Of a DNA stretch of 64,000 bases, positions 42,169-51,092 are shown piece by piece. Both the position numbers and the translations under genes were made by a program. Below the pieces are notes generated by a model. The model saw only the letters and a list, made by a program, of their open reading frames with translations, searched no databases and was not told where the DNA came from. This DNA is from Methylohalomonas sp964522485 (GTDB lineage: Bacteria > Pseudomonadota > Gammaproteobacteria > Methylohalomonadales > Methylohalomonadaceae). How positions within the stretch are numbered: position 1 is the stretch's first letter; every line of letters begins with the position of its first letter. Location of the stretch: the NCBI GenBank assembly GCA_964522485.1, contig CAZFUS010000001.1:1-64000 (forward strand), given 5' to 3'.

Positions 42169-43425
42169 ATGTTCAGCAAAGACATGACGATCAAGAGCTT
42201 CGATGATGAACTCTGGCGGGCAATGGAGGGTGAACGCCGCCGTCAGGAGGAGCATATCGAGCTGATTGCTTCCGAGAATAATACCAGCCCGCGGGTACTG
42301 GAAGCACAAGGTTCCGTTCTGACCAATAAATATGCCGAAGGCTATCCGGGTAAGCGCTACTATGGTGGCTGTGAATATGTCGATGTTGTTGAACAGCTCG
42401 CGATCGATCGGGCCAAGGAACTGTTTAAAGCGGACTGGGCCAACGTTCAGCCACATTCGGGTTCCCAGGCCAATGGCGCTGTCTATCTGGCGCTGCTGCA
42501 GCCGCACGACACCATTATGGGTCTGAGCCTGTCCGATGGCGGTCATTTGACTCACGGCGCCAAGGTCAATGTCTCAGGCAAGATTTACAATTCGGTGCTG
42601 TACGGCATCAAGCCTGATACCGCCGAGATCGACTACGATCAGGTCGAACAGCTGGCGCTGGAACACAAGCCGAAAATGATCGTGACAGGTTTTTCGGCAT
42701 ACTCGCGTATTCTGGACTGGAAACGATTCCGCGAGATCGCCGATAAAGTCGGTGCCTACATGCTGGCCGATATTGCCCATGTGGCGGGTCTGGTCGCCGC
42801 CGGCGTCTATCCGAGCCCGGTACCTTATGCCGACATTTGTACCACCACTACGCACAAGACGTTGCGCGGTCCGCGGTCCGGTATGATCTTCGGCAAGAAG
42901 AATGACGAGATTGAAAAAAAGATCAACTCCATGGTGTTCCCGGGTTATCAGGGTGGGCCGCTGATGCATGTCATTGCTGCCAAGGCGGTGTCCTTCAAGG
43001 AAGCGATGGAGCCGGAATTCAAGACGTATCAGGAGCAGGTGGTGAAAAACGCCAGAGTCATGGCACAGACCTTTATTGATAAAGGTGTGAAAATTGTCTC
43101 CGGCGGTACCGATGATCACCTGTTTCTGGTTGACCTTGTTGATAAAGGTATTACCGGCAAGGAACTCGACGCTGCCCTCGGCAAAGCCAATATCACCGCC
43201 AACAAGAACGCTGTGCCGAATGATCCACAGTCACCATTTGTGACCAGCGGTATACGCATTGGCACGCCGGCGATTACCACCCGCGGTTTCAAGGAAGCCG
43301 AGAGCAGACAGGTGGCCGAGTGGATCTGCCAGATCATTGACAATATTAATGACGAAGCCACCATCGAACAGATCAAGGCCAAAGTGGTCGATCTGTGCAA
43401 ACGCTTTCCGGTGTACGGCAACTGA
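42169..43425 (+). CDS. glyA: Serine hydroxymethyltransferase
   Basis: 418 residues (E. coli 417). Interconverts serine and glycine with tetrahydrofolate. PLP Lys230 lies in CTTTTHKTLRGPRSG; GGCEYVDVVE, QPHSGSQAN and MLADIAHVAGLVAAG are hallmark stretches. The start MFSKDMTIK has AGAGGAATAAG before it; an in-frame extension to 42073 is rejected. First gene of a run leading to nrdR and the riboflavin genes. Confidence 0.98.
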   Translation: MFSKDMTIKSFDDELWRAMEGERRRQEEHIELIASENNTSPRVLEAQGSVLTNKYAEGYPGKRYYGGCEYVDVVEQLAIDRAKELFKADWANVQPHSGSQANGAVYLALLQPHDTIMGLSLSDGGHLTHGAKVNVSGKIYNSVLYGIKPDTAEIDYDQVEQLALEHKPKMIVTGFSAYSRILDWKRFREIADKVGAYMLADIAHVAGLVAAGVYPSPVPYADICTTTTHKTLRGPRSGMIFGKKNDEIEKKINSMVFPGYQGGPLMHVIAAKAVSFKEAMEPEFKTYQEQVVKNARVMAQTFIDKGVKIVSGGTDDHLFLVDLVDKGITGKELDAALGKANITANKNAVPNDPQSPFVTSGIRIGTPAITTRGFKEAESRQVAEWICQIIDNINDEATIEQIKAKVVDLCKRFPVYGN

Positions 43426-43534
43426 GCACGGGTATCGGCATAAGCAACAGAACCGTTCATACATTTCTGATTCTGGAACCGGTGACTGGCTGCTGCCACC
43501 GGTGTTCCTGTTTCGGATCCTAGCGAGGCGGATC

Positions 43535-44047
43535 ATGCGCTGTCCGTTCTGCGCCAGTCTGGATACACGCGTGATCGATTCCCGTCTGGTCGGTGAAGGT
43601 GATCAGATTCGCCGCCGGCGTTCCTGCAACGACTGTCAGGCCCGTTTTACAACGTATGAATCGGCCGAACTCAACATGCCGCGCATCATCAAGTCTGATG
43701 GCCGGCGTGAGCCATTCAAGGAAGACAAGCTTCGCGGCGGTATCCTCAAGGCACTGGAAAAACGACCGGTCGAGATGGAAAAGATTGAAATCGCCGTGGC
43801 CAAGATCAAGCAGAAACTCCAGGCGCATGGTGATCGCGAAATCCGGTCGCTGAAAATCGGCGAGTGGGTCATGGAAGAGTTACGGGCACTGGATCAGGTC
43901 GCCTATGTGCGTTTTGCTTCCGTCTATCGTTCGTTCGAAGACGTGCGCGCTTTTCTGGAGGAGATCGAACGTCTGGAGAATGAACTGCCGCCTGAGTTCA
44001 AGGAAAGCCAGCTCAAGCTGTTGCCTTCGGACGGTGATGATCGTTGA
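43535..44047 (+). CDS. nrdR: Transcriptional repressor NrdR
   Basis: 170 residues. Zinc-ribbon DNA-binding head with Cys3, Cys6, Cys31 and Cys34, then an ATP-cone (about 49-139) that senses ATP/dATP. Represses ribonucleotide reductase genes, none of which is in the window. The start follows GAGGCGGATC. Its stop overlaps the TTG of ribD, the common nrdR-rib arrangement. A 109-nt gap from glyA shows no obvious NrdR box. Confidence 0.98.
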   Translation: MRCPFCASLDTRVIDSRLVGEGDQIRRRRSCNDCQARFTTYESAELNMPRIIKSDGRREPFKEDKLRGGILKALEKRPVEMEKIEIAVAKIKQKLQAHGDREIRSLKIGEWVMEELRALDQVAYVRFASVYRSFEDVRAFLEEIERLENELPPEFKESQLKLLPSDGDDR

Positions 44048-45144
44048 TCTGGACAGCGCAGGATCACCATTACATGGCGCGCGCCCTGCAGCTCGCCTGG
44101 CGCGGTTTGTACAGTACCGACCCGAATCCGCGGGTCGGCTGTGTGCTGGTCAGCAACGATCATATTATTGCTGAAGGCTGGCACAGGCGGGCCGGCGAGC
44201 CCCACGCAGAAATCAATGCCCTGAATGCGGTCAGTGGGGATCCAGCCGGCAGTACCTGCTACGTTACGTTGGAACCCTGCGCGCACAGTGGGCGTACGCC
44301 GCCGTGTTATCAGGCGCTGGCGGCGGCGGGTGTCGGCCGCGTCGTGGCGGCCATGAAGGATCCGAACCCCGCCGTGGCCGGACGTGGGCTGCGCGGTCTA
44401 GAACAGGCCGGCATCAAGGTTGAACTCGGTCTGCAGGCGTCAGCAGCGGCCGCGCTGAACCCGGGATTTATCAGGCGCCATCAGAGCGGCCGACCGTTCG
44501 TGCGCGCCAAACTGGCCATGAGTCTGGACGGACGTACCGCTCTGGCGAGCGGGGAAAGTCGCTGGATCACCAGCCCGGCGGCCCGCCGGGACGGTCATTG
44601 TCTGCGTGCGCGCAGTTCGGCCATCCTGACCGGTATCGGGACCGTCCTGGCGGACGATCCACAGCTCACGGCGCGTCCCGGTGATGAACCGGCACCGCGG
44701 CAGCCATTGCGGGTGATCATGGACAGTCGTCTGCGCACGGCGGCAGAGGCCCGGGTTCTGCAACAGCCGGGAGAAACGTTGATCGTGACCGCTAAGCGGG
44801 AAGACAGCCCTGAAGCAGACAGTCTGCGCCGGGCGGGCGCCGGCATCGTTCGTATCGAGGCCGGCGACCGTCACGAACAGCTCGACAAGACCCTGCGCTG
44901 GCTGGCTGAGTCAAAAGACATCAACGAAGTCCTGGTCGAAGCCGGCCCGGTACTGAACGGTGCACTGATGCAGGCGGGTCTCATTGATGAACTGGTGATT
45001 TACATGGCGCCGGCGCTGCTCGGTATGGACGGACGGGCTCTGTTTGCCATCAGCGGTATCGAGCGCATGCACGCGCGGCTGGAGTTGAATATGATCGACC
45101 GGCGCGCCATCGGTGATAACTGGCGTCTGACTTTCCGCCCCTAG
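44044..45144 (+). CDS. ribD: Bifunctional riboflavin deaminase/reductase
   Basis: 366 residues. The N-terminal deaminase (about 1-145) has zinc ligands His54, Cys79 and Cys88 and the proton donor Glu56 (GEPHAEINA, LEPCAHSGRTPPC); the C-terminal reductase starts near RPFVRAKLAMSLDGRTA. It carries out steps two and three of riboflavin synthesis. The TTG start shares TTGA with the nrdR stop; starting at the next ATG would cut into the deaminase helix. Confidence 0.96.
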   Translation: MIWTAQDHHYMARALQLAWRGLYSTDPNPRVGCVLVSNDHIIAEGWHRRAGEPHAEINALNAVSGDPAGSTCYVTLEPCAHSGRTPPCYQALAAAGVGRVVAAMKDPNPAVAGRGLRGLEQAGIKVELGLQASAAAALNPGFIRRHQSGRPFVRAKLAMSLDGRTALASGESRWITSPAARRDGHCLRARSSAILTGIGTVLADDPQLTARPGDEPAPRQPLRVIMDSRLRTAAEARVLQQPGETLIVTAKREDSPEADSLRRAGAGIVRIEAGDRHEQLDKTLRWLAESKDINEVLVEAGPVLNGALMQAGLIDELVIYMAPALLGMDGRALFAISGIERMHARLELNMIDRRAIGDNWRLTFRP

Positions 45145-45168
45145 ATCAACATTAGCCGAGGCAATTCG

Positions 45169-45774
45169 ATGTTTACCGGAATTATCGAAACGATTGGCAC
45201 GATTGCCGGGATAGATCGTCAGGAAGATGATCAGACGATGATAATCGAAGTCGCCGGCCTGGATCTGGCGGACATGGCGATCGGGGCGAGTCTGGCGGTC
45301 CAGGGCGTGTGTCTGTCGGTTATCAGCAAGCAGGCCGGTATGGTCACTGTAGACGTGTCGGCGGAAACTCTGCGTTGTACGACACTGGCGCATCTGCGAC
45401 CCGGTAATCCTGTGAACCTGGAACAGGCTCTACGGTTTGGTGATCGGTTGGACGGCCACCTGGTCAGCGGCCATGTCGATGGTATCGGCGTGGTCACCGG
45501 TCGCGAAATTCTGGGTGAATCGCTCGTTCTGCGCATACAGGCACCGCGCGATCTCAGCCGCTATCTATGCCGCAAGGGATCGATCAGCGTCGATGGCGTC
45601 AGCCTTACCACCAATACAGTTGCGGGTGCGGAGTTCGACGTCAACCTGATACCGCATACCCGCGCGGTGACGACACTCGGTGCGCTGGAGCGTGGCAGTG
45701 AAGTGAATCTGGAAGTGGACATGCTGGCCCGCTATCTGGAACGCCAGCTCGAGGGGCGTCTCCCTGATAGGTGA
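45169..45774 (+). CDS. ribE: Riboflavin synthase, alpha chain
   Basis: 201 residues. Dismutates two lumazines to riboflavin and the pyrimidine substrate. Two tandem lumazine-binding barrels are seen (MFTGIIETIGTI start, GASLAVQGVCLSV; then LVSGHVDGIGVV, GSISVDGVSLT). It begins 24 nt after ribD. Confidence 0.97.
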   Translation: MFTGIIETIGTIAGIDRQEDDQTMIIEVAGLDLADMAIGASLAVQGVCLSVISKQAGMVTVDVSAETLRCTTLAHLRPGNPVNLEQALRFGDRLDGHLVSGHVDGIGVVTGREILGESLVLRIQAPRDLSRYLCRKGSISVDGVSLTTNTVAGAEFDVNLIPHTRAVTTLGALERGSEVNLEVDMLARYLERQLEGRLPDR

Positions 45775-45802
45775 TTACCGGACAGCGGTGAAAGGTTATA
45801 AT
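45775..45802 (+). promoter_or_regulatory. Possible promoter before ribBA
   Basis: A perfect TATAAT (45797-45802) lies 38 nt before the ribBA start, with a weak TTACCG 16 nt upstream. It would give ribBA and later genes an extra promoter. The gap is too short for an FMN riboswitch. Confidence 0.35.
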
Positions 45803-45840
45803 TCACAGCTTGCTCCAGTTTCCTTGCTAACCCGGATACC

Positions 45841-46953
45841 ATGTCGCTCAATACACCCGAAGAACTGATTGAAGACCTGCGCGCTGGTCGCATGGTGATC
45901 CTCATGGACGACGAGGACCGTGAGAACGAGGGCGATTTGGTGATGGCGGCCGACTGTATCCGGGCCGAGGATATCAACTTTATGGCCCGTTATGGACGCG
46001 GCCTGATCTGTCTGACTCTGACCCGCGATCACTGTGAGCGGCTGAACCTGCCGCTGATGGCGAGCAACGCGCCAACCAGTCATGGTACCAATTTCACCGT
46101 TTCCATCGAGGCGGCCGAGGGCGTTACCACTGGCATTTCCGCGGCCGATCGTGCGGTGACCATACAAAAGGCCGTTGCCACGGATGCCAAGCCCTCGGAT
46201 CTGGTTCAGCCGGGCCATGTGTTTCCGTTGATGGCTCATTCAGGCGGAGTTCTGGCGCGCGCCGGTCATACCGAAGCCGGCTGTGATCTGGCGCGACTGG
46301 CCGGTTTTACCTCTGCCGCCGGTGTGATTGTTGAAATCCTGAATGAAGATGGCAGCATGGCACGCCGCCCCGATCTTGAGACTTTTGCCGACCGACATGG
46401 TCTCAAGCTCGGTACCATCGCCGATCTGATTCATTACCGTATCAGCAACGAAAAGACCGTAAGCCGGGTGGCCGAGACACCGCTGCATACCGAGTTTGGT
46501 GTTTTCCGGCTCATCTCCTACGAGGACAGTATTGACAAGGATCTGCACATGGCGCTGGTGAAGGGTGAGATTGACGCCGAGAAACCGGCGCTGGTGCGGG
46601 TTCATATCCAGAATCCGGTCTCGGATCTGACCGGTGCCGTCAGTGATCAGTTCGGTTGGCCGCTGCGTGATGTCTTGAAACGTATCGGTGAATCCGACGC
46701 TGGTGTGGTCGTGATCCTTTGCAATCAGATCGGCAACCAGGAAATTGTGCGGCAGATTGAGGATCTGGCCCGCAGTGCCAGTGAGGAGGTTATGATTCAA
46801 AGACCGAATATCCGCGATCTGCGTGTCATTGGTCTGGGTGCCCAGATACTTTCGGATATCGGTGTGCGCAAGATGCGTGTGCTGAGTGCACCCAAGCGCA
46901 TCCATGCCATTTCGGGTTTCGGTCTGGAAGTGGTGGAATACATTCATGACTGA
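45841..46953 (+). CDS. ribB: 3,4-dihydroxy-2-butanone 4-phosphate synthase with GTP cyclohydrolase II-like domain
   Basis: 370 residues. The N-terminal DHBP synthase (about 1-205) is intact: DDEDRENEGD at 23-32, ASNAPTSHGTNF and HTEAGCDLARLAG. The C-terminal half has the cyclohydrolase II fold but lacks the zinc-binding cysteines and the RCDCG core (the region reads LTGAVSDQFGWPLRDVL), so it probably cannot make the GTP-derived precursor. The same pattern is known in Pseudomonas RibB. A separate ribA should exist elsewhere. It has a 66-nt gap before it and ribH after it. Confidence 0.94.
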   Translation: MSLNTPEELIEDLRAGRMVILMDDEDRENEGDLVMAADCIRAEDINFMARYGRGLICLTLTRDHCERLNLPLMASNAPTSHGTNFTVSIEAAEGVTTGISAADRAVTIQKAVATDAKPSDLVQPGHVFPLMAHSGGVLARAGHTEAGCDLARLAGFTSAAGVIVEILNEDGSMARRPDLETFADRHGLKLGTIADLIHYRISNEKTVSRVAETPLHTEFGVFRLISYEDSIDKDLHMALVKGEIDAEKPALVRVHIQNPVSDLTGAVSDQFGWPLRDVLKRIGESDAGVVVILCNQIGNQEIVRQIEDLARSASEEVMIQRPNIRDLRVIGLGAQILSDIGVRKMRVLSAPKRIHAISGFGLEVVEYIHD

Positions 46954-46959
46954 ATCCCT

Positions 46960-47442
46960 GTGAACCAGCACAAGCGCCGCGGCAAGGCGGAAGCCGGTCT
47001 CGATCTGGAGGGCGCATATGTTGCCATCGTTGCGAGCCGCTTTAATGATTTTATTGTCGATCGCCTGGTAGCAGGCGCACGCCTTACCTTGTCTGAATAT
47101 GGCATAGACGAAGCGCGTATCTCATTGCTGCAGGTTCCCGGCGCTTTCGAGCTGCCGCTGGCCGCCCGCGAGATTGCGGCAAGTGGTGAATTCGATGCCG
47201 TGATCGCCCTGGGAACGGTGATTCGCGGTGAGACCGCGCATTTCGATTTTGTCTGTACTGAATGTGCTGCGGGCCTGATGCGTGTCAGCCTGGATTACGG
47301 TCTGCCACTCGGGTTCGGTGTACTGACGGTGGATACGGAACAGCAGGCGCTGGCCCGTGCCGGCGATAGTGATAACAAAGGCAGTGAAGCGGCTCAGACG
47401 GCACTGGAGATGATCTCCTTGTTGCGTCGTGTGCGGCAATGA
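46960..47442 (+). CDS. ribH: 6,7-dimethyl-8-ribityllumazine synthase
   Basis: 160 residues. Condenses the pyrimidine and butanone phosphate intermediates. Catalytic His94 is in GETAHFDFVC, with VASRFNDFIVDRL and VPGAFELPLAA as substrate loops. The GTG start 6 nt after ribBA is accepted because no suitable ATG follows. Its stop overlaps nusB (ATGA). Confidence 0.97.
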   Translation: MNQHKRRGKAEAGLDLEGAYVAIVASRFNDFIVDRLVAGARLTLSEYGIDEARISLLQVPGAFELPLAAREIAASGEFDAVIALGTVIRGETAHFDFVCTECAAGLMRVSLDYGLPLGFGVLTVDTEQQALARAGDSDNKGSEAAQTALEMISLLRRVRQ

Positions 47443-47888
47443 GTTTGCTGCCACGGCCGTTTTCGCGCCTGGCACGTACCCGGGCCCGCCGTACGGCGCT
47501 GCAGGCATTGTATGAGGTCCGTATGAGTGGCAAGTCGGTTGCCGAGATCCTCAACCGCTACGCCGATGACGCCGCTTTGAAGCGGGCGGATCGGCATTAC
47601 TTCCGGGAGTTGGTCAAGGGCGCGTGTGAACAGGGTCAGGAACTGGATGCGCAGATTGAACCGCTGCTGGATCGGCCCCTGCGCGAAATTGATCCGGTTG
47701 AGCAGGCGGTATTGCATATCGGTGTCTATGAGCTTATGTATCAGCCGGAGATGCCATCACGGGCGGTGATCAATGAAGCCGTGGAACTGGCGAAAATGTT
47801 TGGCGCCGACCAATCACACAAATATATCAATAGTGTGCTTGATAAAGCGGCGCACCGGTTACGGAAACATGAATTTGATCAGGGATGA
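47439..47888 (+). CDS. nusB: Transcription antitermination factor NusB
   Basis: 149 residues, all-helical NusB fold (ARRTALQALYEVRMSGKS, ELVKGACEQGQELDAQIEPLL, DPVEQAVLHIGVYELMY, VINEAVELAKMFGADQSHKYINSVLDK motifs in order). Binds boxA RNA with S10 in rRNA antitermination. Coupled to ribH by ATGA overlap and followed by repeat copy D and thiL. Confidence 0.97.
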   Translation: MSLLPRPFSRLARTRARRTALQALYEVRMSGKSVAEILNRYADDAALKRADRHYFRELVKGACEQGQELDAQIEPLLDRPLREIDPVEQAVLHIGVYELMYQPEMPSRAVINEAVELAKMFGADQSHKYINSVLDKAAHRLRKHEFDQG

Positions 47889-47892
47889 CCAT

Positions 47893-48022
47893 TATCCGCA
47901 AATGAACGCCGATGAAAGTTAATAGAGGATAGGAAATAGAAATAGACGGTGCAGTTTTTTTCAATTATCTGTCATGGATTTTCTAGTAAGTTTATTCGCG
48001 TTTGTTCACGGACCGTGTTTTA
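47893..48022. repeat. Dispersed palindromic repeat, copy D
   Basis: The left arm is TATCCGCAAATGAACGCCGA and the right arm TTTATTCGCGTTTGTTCACG followed by GACCGTGTTTTATT. It begins 4 nt after the nusB stop and ends 5 nt before the thiL ATG, so it fills the intergenic space. It also adds an in-frame 18-codon open extension ahead of thiL that reads as repeat, not as protein. Confidence 0.7.
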
Positions 48023-48027
48023 TTGCA

Positions 48028-48954
48028 ATGAACGAATTCGAGATCATTGAAAAATTCTTCAAAAGACAGACTCCGGATGCATCGAATCCGAGTGTAGGCA
48101 TTGGCGACGATGCCGCCGTGATCAGCGTGCCAGACGGCTACGATTTGGTGCTGGCAATGGATACGCTGGTTGAAAGCGTGCATTTTCAGGTGACAACCGC
48201 TGCCATGGATATCGGCTGGAAAGCACTGGCCGTTAATCTCAGCGATTTGGCAGCGATGGGGGCGGAGCCGCGCTGGGTTACGCTGAGCCTGACGCTGCCG
48301 TCGGTTGATGCCGACTGGCTGGGTGACTTCAGTGGCGGCTTCTTCGAACTTGCCGATCAATATGGCGTCAGTCTGGTCGGTGGAGATCTGACGCGCGGTC
48401 CGTTATCGATCACCGTTCAGGCGCAGGGCCTGTTGCCGGCGGGGCAGGCGATGACCCGCAGCGGTGCGAGTATCGGTGATTTGATTTATGTCAGCGGCAG
48501 TCTCGGTGATGCCGGCTATGCATTGTTGGATGACTGCGAAAGCGACTATTGCCGCCAGCGCCTGAACAGACCTCAGCCACGCCTGGAACTCGGTCAGGCT
48601 TTGCTCGGACTTGCCAGTAGCGCGATTGATATCTCCGATGGCCTGGCGGGTGATCTGCGGCATATTCTTGATGCCAGTGGATGTGGTGCGCGACTGGATA
48701 GCGATCGCCTGCCGATCAGTTCGTCACTGGAGGCGAAGGTCGATGCTGAAACCGCGCGACGGCTGGCGCTGACAGCCGGTGATGACTACGAACTATGTTT
48801 CACCGTGGCGCCGGATCGCGTCGCTCAGGTCGAGCGGTTGAGCCGGGATTTGGCGATTCAGCTGACAGCCATTGGCGTTATCGAGCGGGGCGATAGTCTG
48901 AACTGGGGGCATGAGGATCAGGTGTGGCAGTATTCAGCTTTTCAGCATTTCTGA
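48028..48954 (+). CDS. thiL: Thiamine-monophosphate kinase
   Basis: 308 residues (E. coli 325). Phosphorylates TMP to thiamine diphosphate. Metal and ATP motifs are GIGDDAAV at 24-31, LAMDTLVESVHF, VNLSDLAAMGAEP, GGDLTRG and AIDISDGLAGDL. The start MNEFEIIEKF is the family N-terminus; the upstream in-frame ATG at 47974 lies in the repeat. Follows nusB, as usual, and is convergent with the thioesterase. Confidence 0.96.
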   Translation: MNEFEIIEKFFKRQTPDASNPSVGIGDDAAVISVPDGYDLVLAMDTLVESVHFQVTTAAMDIGWKALAVNLSDLAAMGAEPRWVTLSLTLPSVDADWLGDFSGGFFELADQYGVSLVGGDLTRGPLSITVQAQGLLPAGQAMTRSGASIGDLIYVSGSLGDAGYALLDDCESDYCRQRLNRPQPRLELGQALLGLASSAIDISDGLAGDLRHILDASGCGARLDSDRLPISSSLEAKVDAETARRLALTAGDDYELCFTVAPDRVAQVERLSRDLAIQLTAIGVIERGDSLNWGHEDQVWQYSAFQHF

Positions 48955-48970
48955 ATTTTTGTCGCAGAAA

Positions 48971-49495
48971 CTATTCTTCTGTTATGGGGTCAGGCAGATC
49001 CGGATTGTAGCTTGGAATCCCGGCGGTGATTTCCTTGTTGCGGCGCTGGACCTCGCGTCGCATTTCCTGACGCATTTTTGCGGCTTCATACAGTTTTTTG
49101 TCGAATTCGTTGTTGAACTGTAACGGCGGCGCCGGTGTCGGCTTGCCATTTTCATCGAGTGCCACCATGGTGAAATAGCAGGACACAGCATGACGCTTCT
49201 TCTTGCTGCGCAGATCTTCGGTCACGACCTTGACGCCGATTTCCATCGAGGTGCGCCCTACATAGTTGACATGGGCGCGGAATGAAACCAATTCACCGAC
49301 CTTGATCGGGTCCTTGAAACTCACCTGGTCCAGCGACAGGGTGACCACATAGGTTCCGCAGTAGCGGGCGGCGCAGGCGTAGGCGACCTGGTCCAGCATC
49401 TTCAATAACGCACCACCATGTACGTTACCGGAAAAATTTGCCATGTCCGGTGACATCAATAATGTCATGTATAAGGTTTTTTCCTGCGCAGACAT
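48971..49495 (-). CDS. Acyl-CoA thioesterase, hotdog fold
   Basis: 174 residues. One hotdog domain with the typical NVHGGALLKMLDQVAYACAARY helix containing the acidic active-site residue, then VTLSLDQVSFKDPIKVGE and the strand HAVSCYFTMVALDENGKP. This is the YciA/BFIT-like group that hydrolyses acyl-CoA. The C-terminal 45 residues are charged and helical (KLYEAAKMRQEMRREVQRR), longer than in YciA. It ends 16 nt from thiL (convergent). Confidence 0.9.
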   Translation of the reverse strand: MSAQEKTLYMTLLMSPDMANFSGNVHGGALLKMLDQVAYACAARYCGTYVVTLSLDQVSFKDPIKVGELVSFRAHVNYVGRTSMEIGVKVVTEDLRSKKKRHAVSCYFTMVALDENGKPTPAPPLQFNNEFDKKLYEAAKMRQEMRREVQRRNKEITAGIPSYNPDLPDPITEE

Positions 49496-49560
49496 ACCTT
49501 ACCTTCATGCCCTTCAGGCTTTACTGTTTTACCGGTATTGTGATTGACTGAAGGGGAGTT

Positions 49561-50178
49561 TCAGAGCGTGAAATAACCCGAACCCTGCAGACGGGTGATT
49601 TCATCCGGCGCATAAGGGACACGCTCAATAAAAGCGGGAATATCTTCATCCGCTATGCCGTGTTTCTGCATGGACTGCTGGCAGATTTTCATGTCAATCA
49701 CTTCCAGCGCATCCAGCTTTGCGGCCAGATCGATCAGTTCCTTATTTTTGTCGTAATGCTGCCTGCTGAACCAGGCGACGTCCGATCCATGCAGAATGAG
49801 TGCGATATTGAGCTGTTTGAGTTCGGAAGAAGATGTAGTTGCGATCTCGTCTGCCCGCTTCAGTACAGTCAACAGCTCTTCGCGGCTGTGATTCGATACA
49901 TCGAACATGTACTGTGTATTATCCACGGAAAACTGCGGATTGACCGTGTTATTGGTTGGGGTTTCTGCATTTGCCGGCGGTAGCGGCCGGGGTGATGGCT
50001 GTTCGGGCGCGACGTCATCCTGACCGGCACTGCCCGACGACAGGACGATAGCAGGTTGCGCCGTATCCAGCGTTTCGGGATTGGGCACCTCACCCTCGCA
50101 GCCCGACAGCACCAGGCCAAGCACGGGCAACAGTGTACTCCACAATAGCATTGAGTTCCGGGTAAATGGCATTTTCAT
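49561..50178 (-). CDS. Lipoprotein with DsrE/F-like domain
   Basis: 205 residues. The signal peptide ends in a lipobox LVLSGC with Cys27 (Glu at +2), so a lipid-anchored envelope protein. A Ser/Pro/Thr-rich linker covers about 30-85. The C-terminal 110 residues resemble the DsrE fold: LNIALILHGSDVAWFS, NKELIDLAAKLDALEVIDMKICQQSMQKHGI and YAPDEITRLQGSGYFTL. DsrE proteins usually handle sulfur in the cytosol; here Cys in KICQQSM is the only one in the domain. Function unknown. Divergent from the YafJ-type gene. Confidence 0.7.
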   Translation of the reverse strand: MKMPFTRNSMLLWSTLLPVLGLVLSGCEGEVPNPETLDTAQPAIVLSSGSAGQDDVAPEQPSPRPLPPANAETPTNNTVNPQFSVDNTQYMFDVSNHSREELLTVLKRADEIATTSSSELKQLNIALILHGSDVAWFSRQHYDKNKELIDLAAKLDALEVIDMKICQQSMQKHGIADEDIPAFIERVPYAPDEITRLQGSGYFTL

Positions 50179-50297
50179 GCTTTTATGAAATCATAATTGC
50201 CCGGTTTTTGCCAGCATTCGGATGGCAGGGACTGTGTCTCGCACCCCGGCTCGGGTAAAATAGAAATAATCGAGAAAATACAAATAGATAATTTATC

Positions 50298-51083
50298 GTG
50301 TGTGAATTACTCGGCATGAGCGCCAATACCCCCACCGATATATGCTTCAGCTTCTCCGGACTGATGCAGCGTGGCGGACAGACAGGTCCGCATCGGGATG
50401 GTTGGGGGATAGCCTTTTATGAGGGTCGTGCAAGCCGGATTTTTCATGATCCGCGACCCAGCGCCGACTCCGAGATTGCGCGTCTGATCCGAAATTATTC
50501 GATTAAGAGTTGTCTGGTGATCTCCCACATCCGCCAGGCCAATCGCGGACGGGTATGTCTGGAGAATACACATCCGTTCGTGCGCGAGCTCTGGGGCCGC
50601 AGCTGGGTCTTTGCCCATAATGGCCAGTTGCGTGGCATCAAAAAATACCCGCTGCGTTATTATCATCCGATCGGAACGACTGATAGCGAGTATGCCTTCT
50701 GTATCATACTGGATCGGATTCGGCGCCGGTTTTCACAACCGCCACGCGGCAAGCGGATATTGTTTGATTATATTCAGAAATTATCGCGCGAGATCAACCG
50801 GTACGGGGTGTTCAACTTTCTGTTGGGTGACGCCCGTTATTTGTATGCCTTCTGCAGTAACTCGCTCTGCTGGCTGACTCGACGCGCTCCCTTCGGACAG
50901 GCCAGGTTGATCGATGCAGAAATGACGGTGGACTTCGCTCACGAGACCACTCCCAATGACATCGTTACAGTGATCGCAACGCGGGCACTGACCAATAATG
51001 AAGAATGGACTGTTATGCAACCAGGTGAGTTGACGATGTTCAAGCAAGGGCTGCCGGTGAACAATGGCCGGGCCGGAAAATAA
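50298..51083 (+). CDS. Class II glutamine amidotransferase, YafJ type
   Basis: 261 residues. The N-terminal nucleophile Cys2 follows the GTG start (V/M-C-E-L-L-G-M-S). Glutamine-site motifs are HRDGWGIAFYEG, ISHIRQANRG, THPFVRELWGRSWVFAHNGQL and GTTDSEYAF. No synthase partner domain is attached, as in E. coli YafJ; the substrate is unknown (EgtC-like ergothioneine hydrolases are a related possibility). The GTG start is fixed by the need for Cys at position 2. Confidence 0.9.
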   Translation: MCELLGMSANTPTDICFSFSGLMQRGGQTGPHRDGWGIAFYEGRASRIFHDPRPSADSEIARLIRNYSIKSCLVISHIRQANRGRVCLENTHPFVRELWGRSWVFAHNGQLRGIKKYPLRYYHPIGTTDSEYAFCIILDRIRRRFSQPPRGKRILFDYIQKLSREINRYGVFNFLLGDARYLYAFCSNSLCWLTRRAPFGQARLIDAEMTVDFAHETTPNDIVTVIATRALTNNEEWTVMQPGELTMFKQGLPVNNGRAGK

Positions 51084-51092
51084 AGACGCAAG

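Noticed and set aside
45775..45840. FMN riboswitch before ribBA
   Set aside because: The gap is only 66 nt and lacks the conserved FMN aptamer segments.
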